Shown here piece after piece: positions 35,585 to 44,551 of a DNA stretch of 64,000 nucleotides; the first letter of the stretch is position 1; every line of letters begins with the position of its first letter. Made by a program: the position numbers and the translations under genes. The stretch lies in contig JBGVIE010000008.1 in NCBI GenBank assembly GCA_045122895.1, forward strand, positions 17,048-81,047, read 5' to 3'. This stretch comes from RGIG1934 sp045122895 (GTDB lineage Bacteria; Bacillota; Clostridia; Lachnospirales; Lachnospiraceae). The notes under the pieces are model-generated. The model was not told the DNA's origin. It made no database searches and saw only the letters and a list, made by a program, of their open reading frames with translations.

Positions 35585-38500
35585 CTACAAAATATCAAAT
35601 GCTTTTTTTGCAACATTCAAATTAATATAGTATTCTTTAGTTAATTCTCTAACTGTCGTCTCTTCCTTCATATCCATACATCTAAGGATATCATTAATCA
35701 TTCCGTATGCGGTATTATTGACACACACAATATCATCGCCAAGATAATAATTCTCGCTTTCCGTAATATTAGTTCCTCTTAAGTTCTCTTCAGTAATATA
35801 ATACCTGATATTTTCACCATAAAAAATCGGAAGTTCTTTAGTATATATCCCCTTAAATTTTGATTCCATCTGACTTCTTTCGTAATGATCACTGACTGCT
35901 CCTTTTTCAGTATTGTAGTGAATATACACCTCACAGTCAGGCGATGTTCTATATTCAATAACTGCTTTCATAGCTACAGAATCCGGAATTTCAAACCACT
36001 TTCCAAATCTTTTGAAAAATTCAAAATTAATGTTTTTATCAGACATATCCACCAGAAGTTTTCTGCTAAGGTCAATCTGTTTTTTCTGCGGTTCCTTTAA
36101 GTCACATACATATCTGAGATACGCTATTTTGCACAGTTCATGAAGAATATCATGAGACTTAGCCTGGATTAGAAGTTCTCTTTCTAACTGGATAAAAAAC
36201 TTATCATTAACCGGTTTTTCTTTTACAAAATAGTTGTATGATACATAAAAATAATATGCTTTCTTAACAGTCTCATTTGCACCTTTTTTCTCATAAGAAT
36301 CAAATATATCAACAAGATATCCTGTATGGGCTCTGCTAAACAGAATCTGTGCGATAAGTCTCTCCTCTAAATCTCTGCTCTCTACAGAGTAATCAATTCC
36401 TGCCTTCCATATCTCAATCATATCCTTCGTAATACCATTATAATTCTCACAAAGATACGAAAGCGTGCTCTCGTTGTACTTGCCCTTAACAAAAGCAAAG
36501 GCTGCCAATTCTGTTAAAAGCTCATCACTTTCTGAGCTTACTAACACTAAATATCTGCTTACAAGCTTTAATAATTTTCCGGGTGCCATCTGTACATATC
36601 CGTAGTTCTTAACTGCTTCATACGACTCTTCATATAGTCCCCGCATAATGAGAAGCTCTATCACCTTTATTCTTGATTCTAAATCAATCTCATCTAAATC
36701 AATGCTCTTAAGATAATCGTCAAGCTCATCACCATCATAATTCTCATAGTAATAATCAATAATATCCTTCATAATACTCTTTTTAAACGAATATCTGAAC
36801 CTGTCCATCTGCATAATATTCTTAAAAGTATTAATCGTGTTCCCTGAGGAGTTGTGGTATTTTAAGAACTGCTCCGTTATCGCAGCCACATAATAAATAT
36901 CATCATCACATTTGCCCTCACACATACTCATAAGAGAATTGTTATCGAGTAATTTTCTGATTGCAAAATTAACTGTTTTAAAATGCCTGTTACCTTCCAT
37001 ATCTTCAGCCATAACAATTGCATCCTCTGTAAAAATCTCTATATTGGCAATCCCATCTCTGAGGACATAAACCTTTTCGCTTGCAATCTCTTTATGTATT
37101 ACAATCACCTTACACATATTCTTATTGTCACAGATCAGCTCATGAGTAGCAAGAATATGTGGCAGATTCTTTGCTATTTCATCCTTTATTACAGAACCCT
37201 GCAAAAACTCTCTGTACACGATGGCAAGATTTCTGTTCATATTGCCTCTTGATAAATTATCAAGCGCAAATCTCTCCATATTAGCCTTGTAATTCTTGTA
37301 AATATTTGGAATCTTCTCTTTGTTATGAATTATGTTAGCATATAAATAGCTTTCTCTGTGAAAAAGAAGATTACCATTATACACAAAATACATATATATA
37401 ATATTCGGAAGAAGCTCCATACTTCTATCTGAAATAGTGAACATATAATACTCATAAAGTCTTGTGAGATTAAGTTCCCTCTTTACACCTTCTGCGTACC
37501 ATTTAAAATATTTACTGCCTGTGATGTTACTTCGAATCAAAACACTGCATATAGCGTTAAGTATCTCTTTTTTGCCAAACATATCATAAAAGTATGTCAG
37601 CACCTTAAACATTATCGGTCTGAAATTCTTCTCCAGCAAAGCAAGCTCTGCTACATGAATTGCAAGCTTCTCCTCGATAATCTCATACTTACATCCAAAC
37701 ATAAGCACCTGAAGTTCAAAATCATTTATAACTCTTAACAACTGTGGCTGTTTGTTAAACACATTTATCGCCTCATAATACATAAGCGGACTGTAACAGC
37801 CTTTGTTAAACTGCTCTTTTATTCTAGCCACCTTAAGACTTACATTGCTCTCATACGAATTATCAAGATACAACAATATCCATAATATTCTCCAGCTATC
37901 ATATCCGCCATCATAATAGGATTTTATCTTAAGGAAAATATCATTAGTCATTACATGGTCTCTTCTTTGGAGAGTTCTAACATACAGGTAATAACAATAA
38001 AGCTCCAGATTATCATCCACATTATCAAGTATATTATTTGCAACACTGTCAAGCAGCCACGCAGCTTCTGCCTCTTTATTCCTTGTCAAATATATCTGAG
38101 CCTGAATAAGCTTTAAGAAATCATAACTGTCATCAAACCCTCTTGCCCTCTCAATTATACTAAGAGACTTCTCTGACCACACATCAGCAGTATATCTTCT
38201 GCATCTGAAATCGATATACATCTTCATAAGTCTTCTGATACACTTTTTTACTTCCCTTTTCTCAACACTATAATCATGTGTGTTATCAACTGATATTTGC
38301 AAGGTAAGCGACTGGAAAACTGTCTGGAAAATAATTGTTCCATAGTTCATCCCGTCATGTAGTCTGTCAGTGTCTATCAGATACTTATATTCATAGTTAC
38401 TTCCTGCAAAATCGTCAGAAGTAATTCTCGTCTTACAATTAGTAATAAAATCGCCACGCACATCAACCTTAATGTCAACATATCCGGCAACATCCTTTGA

Positions 38501-39145
38501 TATCACCACAACGTCTGAATTAGGCTGTGTAAGATTCACATACTCTCTGTTGCTGTCTGAAACCGATAAAGTAACATTGTTTTTTTTCTTAATTCCCACT
38601 AAGAATTCTTCGAGTGCCTGTTTCTTATCTTTTGAATTGATTACTCCATCATAAAGTGCCTGACCATACAAGTCATCTCTTAAGAAAATATCCTTAAATT
38701 CCGGCGAAATAAAAATCTTTATCGCTTCCTCGTAGTCATTTTTCATAAGTCCCGCAAACTGGAATAAGTCGTTTATTTCTCCAACTGAAACATTTATCTT
38801 TGGACACACAACTTTAAAGGAGTACCTTAGTATTCCTTCTCCTCCATCGCTTACCACACAGAACTTACCATCAACTTTATCGCCTTCATTTAAAACTTCT
38901 GCATCTACCTCATACCTGATTACAATATCACTGCCAACAAACTGTCTGTTAATAATTCTTACTGAGCGATTAGTAGTGTATACTACTCCTTTTATTTTTC
39001 TTAAATCGTCCGTTTTAATATTAAAGCTTCCCTCATACAGACTTCCTGCCGCGACTTCGGCTTCAATCTCACTCTCTGTAAAGTCGATAACTGAGCCGTT
39101 ATATTCTATTATACCTCTTGATAGTTTTCCTACCAGTTCCTTCAT
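35585..39145 (-). CDS. Large 1186-residue helical-repeat protein of unknown function
   Basis: This is the largest gene in the window. Residues 1-300 look like beta-sandwich domains (KLSRGIIEYNG, FKVVCPKINVSVGEI, SLTLQISVDNTH). From about 310 to 1050 the sequence is continuous alpha-helical repeat (solenoid-like), rich in Tyr and Leu. The last 120 residues return to beta sequence (VYIHYNTEKGAVSDHYER). There is no signal peptide, membrane helix or catalytic motif that I recognise. It resembles a family I recall as DUF5717, unverified. It starts five bases after the rarA stop and ends 20 bases before the Hsp70-like gene. Confidence 0.75.
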   Translation of the reverse strand: MKELVGKLSRGIIEYNGSVIDFTESEIEAEVAAGSLYEGSFNIKTDDLRKIKGVVYTTNRSVRIINRQFVGSDIVIRYEVDAEVLNEGDKVDGKFCVVSDGGEGILRYSFKVVCPKINVSVGEINDLFQFAGLMKNDYEEAIKIFISPEFKDIFLRDDLYGQALYDGVINSKDKKQALEEFLVGIKKKNNVTLSVSDSNREYVNLTQPNSDVVVISKDVAGYVDIKVDVRGDFITNCKTRITSDDFAGSNYEYKYLIDTDRLHDGMNYGTIIFQTVFQSLTLQISVDNTHDYSVEKREVKKCIRRLMKMYIDFRCRRYTADVWSEKSLSIIERARGFDDSYDFLKLIQAQIYLTRNKEAEAAWLLDSVANNILDNVDDNLELYCYYLYVRTLQRRDHVMTNDIFLKIKSYYDGGYDSWRILWILLYLDNSYESNVSLKVARIKEQFNKGCYSPLMYYEAINVFNKQPQLLRVINDFELQVLMFGCKYEIIEEKLAIHVAELALLEKNFRPIMFKVLTYFYDMFGKKEILNAICSVLIRSNITGSKYFKWYAEGVKRELNLTRLYEYYMFTISDRSMELLPNIIYMYFVYNGNLLFHRESYLYANIIHNKEKIPNIYKNYKANMERFALDNLSRGNMNRNLAIVYREFLQGSVIKDEIAKNLPHILATHELICDNKNMCKVIVIHKEIASEKVYVLRDGIANIEIFTEDAIVMAEDMEGNRHFKTVNFAIRKLLDNNSLMSMCEGKCDDDIYYVAAITEQFLKYHNSSGNTINTFKNIMQMDRFRYSFKKSIMKDIIDYYYENYDGDELDDYLKSIDLDEIDLESRIKVIELLIMRGLYEESYEAVKNYGYVQMAPGKLLKLVSRYLVLVSSESDELLTELAAFAFVKGKYNESTLSYLCENYNGITKDMIEIWKAGIDYSVESRDLEERLIAQILFSRAHTGYLVDIFDSYEKKGANETVKKAYYFYVSYNYFVKEKPVNDKFFIQLERELLIQAKSHDILHELCKIAYLRYVCDLKEPQKKQIDLSRKLLVDMSDKNINFEFFKRFGKWFEIPDSVAMKAVIEYRTSPDCEVYIHYNTEKGAVSDHYERSQMESKFKGIYTKELPIFYGENIRYYITEENLRGTNITESENYYLGDDIVCVNNTAYGMINDILRCMDMKEETTVRELTKEYYINLNVAKKAFDIL

Positions 39146-39150
39146 CCCGG

Positions 39151-40479
39151 TTATACCTCTTCATCTTTATTAATATATTTGAAATACTCTTTAATCTCTC
39201 TCTCATATCCATTATCCGTAGGAGTATAAAATATTCTGTCTTTAAGCTCGTCCGGAAGATATTGCTGTTTTACATAGTGCTTATCATAATCATGTGCATA
39301 TTTATATCCGACACCGTGGTTTAATTCCTCTGCTCCCTTATACGAACCAACCTTAAGATATGATGGTATATCATAAGTTTTCTCTTTCTCTACAACTCTC
39401 AGTGCCTCGTTAATGGCATTGTAAGCTGAATTGCTCTTTGGTGCGCTTGCCACATATATCGCCGCCTGTGCAAGTGGTATTCTTGCCTCCGGCATACCAA
39501 GCTGATGAACAGCCTGTGCACACGCTACTGCCACCTTCAATGCCAGTGGATCTGCAAGCCCTACATCTTCTGCAGCACATATCATTATTCGTCTCGCAAT
39601 GAATGTAACACTTTCCCCCGCATACAACATTCTTGCCAGATAATAAACTGCTGCCTGGGGATCTGAACCTCGCATACTCTTTATAAAAGCTGAAATAGTA
39701 TCATAATGATTGTCACCATCTTTGTCATACAATACATTTCTTCTCTGAATGCATTCAGATGCCACTTCTGTAGTAATCCTTATCTTCCCATCTTCACCTG
39801 GAGCAGTAGTGAGCACACCAAGCTCAACTGCGTTGAGTGCACATCTGGCATCACCGTTTGATGCATCCGCAAGAAAATTAACCGCATCGTCATCGATTAC
39901 TGCACCATAAGCACCAAGACCCTTTTTCTCATCTGTCACCGCTCTTATAATCAATTTCTTAATATCATCTGCATCCAGCGGCTTTAATTCAAACACTGCC
40001 GACCTTGATATCAAAGCCCTGTTAACTTCAAAATATGGATTCTCTGTTGTAGCCCCAATTAACACAACAGTCCCATCCTCAACAAACGGGAGTAAATAAT
40101 CCTGCTGCGCCTTATTAAATCTATGTATCTCATCCACGAACAGAATAGTCTTTCTTCCATACATAGAATAATTGTCCTTTGCCTTTGCAACCACCTCTTC
40201 CATATCCTTCTTGCCCGAGACTGTTGCATTAAGCTGTGTAAATTCACCCTTAGTAGTCGCAGCAATCACCTTGGCAAGTGTGGTCTTACCGGTTCCCGGA
40301 GGTCCGAAGAAAATAATAGACTTAAATTTGTCTGCTTTTATCGCCCTGTATAAAAGCTTATCCCTGCCTATTATGTGCTCCTGCCCAACCACCTCCTCAA
40401 GTGTTTCCGGTCTCATTCTTGAAGCAAGTGGCGACTCCTTTTGTGTGTTAGTTGTACGCATATATTCAAACAAATCCAT
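39151..40479 (-). CDS. rarA: Replication-associated recombination protein RarA (MgsA)
   Basis: This clamp-loader-like AAA+ ATPase acts at stalled forks with SSB. It has 442 residues from the chosen start. Walker A is GPPGTGKTT at 59-67, Walker B is ILFVDEIHRF near 112, the sensor block is LIGATTENPYFEVN, and the C-terminal tetramerisation domain contains MRGSDPQAAVYYLARML. I chose the ATG at 40479 (MDLFEYMR), since the longer frame starts at about the transcription start. It is first in an operon with four uncharacterised genes. Confidence 0.95.
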   Translation of the reverse strand: MDLFEYMRTTNTQKESPLASRMRPETLEEVVGQEHIIGRDKLLYRAIKADKFKSIIFFGPPGTGKTTLAKVIAATTKGEFTQLNATVSGKKDMEEVVAKAKDNYSMYGRKTILFVDEIHRFNKAQQDYLLPFVEDGTVVLIGATTENPYFEVNRALISRSAVFELKPLDADDIKKLIIRAVTDEKKGLGAYGAVIDDDAVNFLADASNGDARCALNAVELGVLTTAPGEDGKIRITTEVASECIQRRNVLYDKDGDNHYDTISAFIKSMRGSDPQAAVYYLARMLYAGESVTFIARRIMICAAEDVGLADPLALKVAVACAQAVHQLGMPEARIPLAQAAIYVASAPKSNSAYNAINEALRVVEKEKTYDIPSYLKVGSYKGAEELNHGVGYKYAHDYDKHYVKQQYLPDELKDRIFYTPTDNGYEREIKEYFKYINKDEEV

Positions 40480-40522
40480 AGCTAAATAATCTCGCCTTTC
40501 ATCAAATCGCATAATTATTGAT

Positions 40523-40551
40523 ATTATACCACAGTCATACGATTATTTCAG
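40523..40551 (-). promoter_or_regulatory. Extended -10 promoter of the rarA operon
   Basis: TGGTATAAT gives a perfect -10 with a TG extension. The -35 is weak (CTGAAA) at 17 bases. Transcription would start near 40515. The structured element B lies just upstream. Confidence 0.55.
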
Positions 40552-40562
40552 TAACTATTTGC

Positions 40563-40700
40563 AACTGTTCAGAGCTAAGCATATTTTTACATTTAAACGT
40601 GATGAATGCTTGCATTCGTGAACGTTTAAATGTAAAAATATATTTGGCGGATACGCCACACCGAGAAAACGACAGTTTTCGAGGTTAGCTCTGAACAGTT
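40563..40700. repeat. Nested-hairpin intergenic element, family 2, copy B
   Basis: Perfect 16-bp outer arms AACTGTTCAGAGCTAA (40563-40578) and its complement (40685-40700) enclose a perfect 20-bp inner stem (40581-40600 with 40622-40641), which is capped by GAATGC-TT-GCATTC. A GGCG-GATA-CGCC hairpin (40646-40657) and ACCGAGAAAAC-GACA-GTTTTCGAGG follow. The order and spacing equal those of element A at 7451, while the arm sequences differ. It lies between the ABC ATPase gene stop and the rarA promoter and may also stop transcription. Confidence 0.85.
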
Positions 40701-40704
40701 ACAA

Positions 40705-41475
40705 TTATTTTATTAATCTAAGTCCAAGTTTATCTGAATATTCGCTAAAAATGTTTTTCTCAATATGATACAGTCTGCTTATAAAATCAAGTGTAAATAC
40801 TTCTTCTATCCCGGCGAACTTAATCACTTCTCCTTTGTCCACACAAATCACCTTATCCGCAATAATTCTTACAAGCTCAAGCTCATGAAGTGACATCACA
40901 ACTGTCATTCCACTATCTGCCATATCCTTTAAAATCTCTAATATCTCTATTTTGTGCTTTATGTCAAGAAAAGAAGTTGGCTCATCAAGGACTATTATGT
41001 CCGGTTTCTGGCAAATAGCCATTGCCAGCTTAATCTTTTGCTTCTGTCCGTCACTTATCCTTGAAAAATCTTCATTCTTTAAATCATATGCGTTTACCAT
41101 TTTTAATGCTTTTTCTATCTCTGCTCTATCCTCCATACCAAGTGTACCGAATTTGTTTGTATATGGATATCTCCCCTGACTTACAATATCGTAACAGCTT
41201 GTCATATCTACACTTATTCTGTCAGTGGACACATACGCCATAGTCTTTGCAAGCTCTGTCTGATGAATACTATCAATATCCGCATCAAGAATTTTAATAT
41301 CACCACTTATTCTTTTCAACTGCTTTGTAATGCTCTTTAAAATAGTTGATTTACCGGCTCCGTTAGGACCGATAAGCGCTACTATTTCACCTTTTTGTAT
41401 ATCGATATTTATATTCTTTATTATTGTTTTTTTTCCATATCCTACTTCTAAATCAGACGTGTTAATTCTAATCAT
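40705..41475 (-). CDS. FecE/BtuD-type ABC transporter ATPase
   Basis: This is the ATP-binding subunit of an iron-siderophore/heme/B12-type importer. It has 256 residues. Walker A is GPNGAGKST at 36-44, the signature is RISDGQKQK (SDGQ instead of SGGQ), Walker B is DIIVLDEPTSFLD, and the switch His is in SLHELEL. It is last of the cbiK operon, six bases after the permease. Transport of a corrinoid, heme or other metal tetrapyrrole is inferred from the B12 riboswitch upstream. Confidence 0.9.
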   Translation of the reverse strand: MIRINTSDLEVGYGKKTIIKNINIDIQKGEIVALIGPNGAGKSTILKSITKQLKRISGDIKILDADIDSIHQTELAKTMAYVSTDRISVDMTSCYDIVSQGRYPYTNKFGTLGMEDRAEIEKALKMVNAYDLKNEDFSRISDGQKQKIKLAMAICQKPDIIVLDEPTSFLDIKHKIEILEILKDMADSGMTVVMSLHELELVRIIADKVICVDKGEVIKFAGIEEVFTLDFISRLYHIEKNIFSEYSDKLGLRLIK

Positions 41476-41481
41476 TTTTCC

Positions 41482-42483
41482 CTACTTAACTCCTGAATTT
41501 CTCTTTATCATAATAACAATAACAATCGGTGCACCAAAAACTGCTGTAATTGTACTTATACTCATCTCTGTCGGTGCAAACACTGTTCTTGCTATCAAAT
41601 CACACATAAGACAAAACGATGCACCTGCCAGAAATGACGCCGGTATAATTGTTGACGCTTTTGATGTCTTAAACATATTTCTCACAATATGAGGAACCGC
41701 AATTCCCACAAAGGACACAGGTCCTGCAAATGCTGTAACTGTGGATGACAATATACTTGATAATACCACAAGCATAACTCTGAGAAGTGAAACATTTACT
41801 CCAAGACTTTTGGCATAACTTTCCCCAAGCTGGTATGCTCCTATCGGCTTTGAAATCATCATAGACAGGATAACTCCCAATATGACAGCTACAGCTATAA
41901 CTTTTACATTGTCCATTGTAATCCCCGAAAAACTTCCAAGTGACCAGTTGTGAAGATTTACAATATTTGAATCATCTGCAAAGGTTACAAGGAAATCTGT
42001 TATCGCATTGCAGATATATCCAATCATAACACCACAGATAATTAACGTCGAGACTGTGGTGACTTTTCCTGATATAATCAAAATAAACAAAACTGATATC
42101 ATAGAGCCAATAAACGCTGCAATAATCATAGTTGCACTGTCAACCTTAAGTCCGTTATCAATAAAATATATCATAACGAAAGCCACTGCCATCTTTGCTC
42201 CGTGGGATATACCAAGCACAAATGGACTTGCAATGGGATTTGCAAAGAATGTCTGTAGCAAATATCCTGAAACAGACAATGCTCCGCCAAGCAAAATGGC
42301 AGCAAGTGCTCTTGGAAGACGTATATTCATAACGATTTTTCTATGTACGCCCTCCTCGCCTTTAAAGATAATATCAACAAGTTCACTGACGCTTATCTCA
42401 ACGCTGCCAAGAGAAATATTCAAAACAAAAAGCATTATTAATAGCCCTGTCAAAAAGACATACCATATTTTCTTATTTTTCAT
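41482..42483 (-). CDS. FecCD-type ABC transporter permease
   Basis: This 333-residue integral membrane protein with about ten helices is typical of the FecCD/BtuC family. It shows LPRALAAILLGGALSVSGYLLQ, NPIASPFVLGISHGA and the C-terminal coupling region GPVSFVGIAVPHIVRNMF. The start overlaps the binding-protein stop by eleven bases. It would form the homodimeric channel with the ATPase downstream. Confidence 0.92.
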   Translation of the reverse strand: MKNKKIWYVFLTGLLIMLFVLNISLGSVEISVSELVDIIFKGEEGVHRKIVMNIRLPRALAAILLGGALSVSGYLLQTFFANPIASPFVLGISHGAKMAVAFVMIYFIDNGLKVDSATMIIAAFIGSMISVLFILIISGKVTTVSTLIICGVMIGYICNAITDFLVTFADDSNIVNLHNWSLGSFSGITMDNVKVIAVAVILGVILSMMISKPIGAYQLGESYAKSLGVNVSLLRVMLVVLSSILSSTVTAFAGPVSFVGIAVPHIVRNMFKTSKASTIIPASFLAGASFCLMCDLIARTVFAPTEMSISTITAVFGAPIVIVIMIKRNSGVK

Positions 42484-43615
42484 CCTTATCCTTTACTCTA
42501 AACAAATATCTAAAATCATTATTTCCAGAAATCATATTATGCATATCAAGTATCATATTAACAGTTCCTGTAGTCTGCTGAAACATATTTTTTGAAGTGC
42601 AGAAAACATTGTTATTCTTTACGGCAACTGAATCTTTCATCTGCGGACATTTCGTCAAAAGCTCTTCCACTGAATTTAACTCACCGTCAATTGAACTGTT
42701 ATATATAAGATAATCTGCATTCATAGCTTTTTCAACAAATTCTTCCATCTGGATATTAATTGTTGACAATGCATTTTCATTCGTCAGGTCATCAAACACA
42801 TATTCTGCACCTGCAGTTTCTATCATTTTAGCAATATAATCACCTGATTTTCTGACATTAACCGCACCATTTGAGGTTACAAAAAAATATGCCACCTTAG
42901 GTCTTTCTCCCGAACTAATGCTTTCCTGAATCTCCTTAAGACTTTCCAATTGGTTTTCAAAAAATGCTTCTGCCTCTTTCTCCCTGCCAAAGAGTACACC
43001 ATAAAACTTTATCCATTCAACCCTTCCTAACGGATGACCCTCCATACTTGATAATTCAACAATAACAGGAATTCCCACCTCGTTTAGTTTATCCTTTACT
43101 CCCGGATTATGGTAAATCATAGTATTTTGAACAGCAATATCACAGTTTTTTTCAAGTAAAAGTTCAAAATCAGGCTCATTATACTTTCCTGCATAAAACA
43201 TTTCACCATTATCAACCGCCTTCTTCGCTTTCTCTATACACAATTCATCATACTTAGTTCCGGTGAATCTGACTTTATCAGTCACACCAAGCTCACAAAC
43301 CAAATCCATTGCTGATGATGACACCATATACATATTCTCAATCGGCTGTTTTACTACCACTATATCATCATCACATTCAGGTACATCCGCTCCCTGCGGC
43401 ACAACTAATATATCATCACCTTTATCTACATGAATAACTCTATATCCATCTCTATAATAATCAACGCTAAATGCTGTTGCGTATTTCAAATCCATAGAGC
43501 CTGTCTTTTCAAGCTCTTTTATCGAAACCATATCAGTATTATTTTTTTTGCACCCGAAAAGTGCCATACAAATCATAACTATTAAAAATGTAAATATAAT
43601 TTTTCTCATTCTCAT
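42473..43615 (-). CDS. FepB/BtuF-type substrate-binding lipoprotein
   Basis: This 380-residue lipoprotein is the solute-binding subunit of the importer. Its signal peptide is basic then hydrophobic, with the lipobox ALFGC. Cluster A features are weak, but two lobes are apparent with a long connecting helix (LDFELLLEKNCDIAVQ and FGREKEAEAFFENQLESL). Three ATGs lie within the first 15 bases; the one at 43615 has AGGA seven bases upstream. It is translationally coupled to the permease. Confidence 0.85.
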   Translation of the reverse strand: MRMRKIIFTFLIVMICMALFGCKKNNTDMVSIKELEKTGSMDLKYATAFSVDYYRDGYRVIHVDKGDDILVVPQGADVPECDDDIVVVKQPIENMYMVSSSAMDLVCELGVTDKVRFTGTKYDELCIEKAKKAVDNGEMFYAGKYNEPDFELLLEKNCDIAVQNTMIYHNPGVKDKLNEVGIPVIVELSSMEGHPLGRVEWIKFYGVLFGREKEAEAFFENQLESLKEIQESISSGERPKVAYFFVTSNGAVNVRKSGDYIAKMIETAGAEYVFDDLTNENALSTINIQMEEFVEKAMNADYLIYNSSIDGELNSVEELLTKCPQMKDSVAVKNNNVFCTSKNMFQQTTGTVNMILDMHNMISGNNDFRYLFRVKDKDEK

Positions 43616-43627
43616 ATCCATATCCTA

Positions 43628-43667
43628 TTCAAAAAAGCTGCCACAGTCATATATGCGACAGCTTTTA
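43628..43667 (-). terminator. Hairpin between the two-repeat lipoprotein and binding-protein genes
   Basis: AAAAGCTGTCGC faces GTGGCAGCTTTTTTG on the minus strand. It is a strong terminator shape, so the ABC genes may be expressed at a lower level than cbiK, or from read-through. Confidence 0.7.
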
Positions 43668-43676
43668 TTGTTACAT

Positions 43677-44537
43677 TTATTTTATTGTTGTTGAATCAAA
43701 GAATAATGTATATTCTATTTCATGTGGTTCACTCATTGCAACTGTATCTGCAATAACAGGCATTCTGTAATCAAAACCAATTACAGGAATCTCAAATGTT
43801 GAGTCTCCACCTTCGTTAAGATTATTGTACTTAACATCATCAACCTTCATATAGTCATAATTCTTACTGCTCCACACTATAGTAGCAGTTGTCTTACCAT
43901 CTTCTACCTTAAGCTTTGCAGGAGAAGATATGCCGGCTTTACCCGAGCCACCTTCAAGACTTACCTCGACTGTATATTCGCCATCCTTAAGACTTGAAAT
44001 CTCTGCTACATTAATTACACCATCTGCATACGCATCTGTATCTAATGACTGTGCCTTAAAACAGAGCTTTCTATCATACCACTGCTCTTTCTTTGCACTA
44101 AATGCAGCTACATCTATAGCTTTATCAAGTGCTTCGACAGGTACTGTAAAAGTATGTTCTTTGTTTTCATTTTCTACCGGAGTAATGAATGAAGCTTCAT
44201 CTGCTTTTTCTGCCTCTTCACTTGTTCCCATATATATGTACTTATATCCGGTTCCACCCATTGTCATAACGGCACTCATCTGTCCAACCTTAACAGTGAG
44301 TGTACAGGCAGTGATATTAAACATTGATGAGCTTGATGCAACATCTATGGAATATTCACCATCTTTAAGTTTTGAAGCTTCAATCGGTTCCATACCGGCT
44401 TCTGTCACTTCCTCCTGCTTTACAGTTGCTTCTTCTGACGTAGTTGTTTCACTCTTCTTTGAATCACTACTGTTACAGGCTACCATCATCATCACACTTA
44501 TGCATACGAGTGAAAGTAAATATATTTTCTTCTTCAT
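43677..44537 (-). CDS. Two-repeat extracytoplasmic lipoprotein, NEAT-like (tentative)
   Basis: This 286-residue lipoprotein has the signal MKKKIYLLSLVCIS with the lipobox MMVACN (Cys21) and a Thr/Glu-rich linker. Two beta-rich repeats follow, each opening with LKDGEY. The first (about 57-170) has TGYKYIYMGTSEEA and a KEQWYDRKLCF strand. The second (about 178-286) has GGSGKAGISSPAKL, VWSSKNYDYMKV and an HEIEYTLFF strand. Aromatic YxxY patterns and the context with a chelatase and FecCD transporter suggest tetrapyrrole handling like NEAT domains, but this is inference. It lies 14 bases after cbiK. Confidence 0.65.
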   Translation of the reverse strand: MKKKIYLLSLVCISVMMMVACNSSDSKKSETTTSEEATVKQEEVTEAGMEPIEASKLKDGEYSIDVASSSSMFNITACTLTVKVGQMSAVMTMGGTGYKYIYMGTSEEAEKADEASFITPVENENKEHTFTVPVEALDKAIDVAAFSAKKEQWYDRKLCFKAQSLDTDAYADGVINVAEISSLKDGEYTVEVSLEGGSGKAGISSPAKLKVEDGKTTATIVWSSKNYDYMKVDDVKYNNLNEGGDSTFEIPVIGFDYRMPVIADTVAMSEPHEIEYTLFFDSTTIK

Positions 44538-44551
44538 TCTAGTAATCCTCT

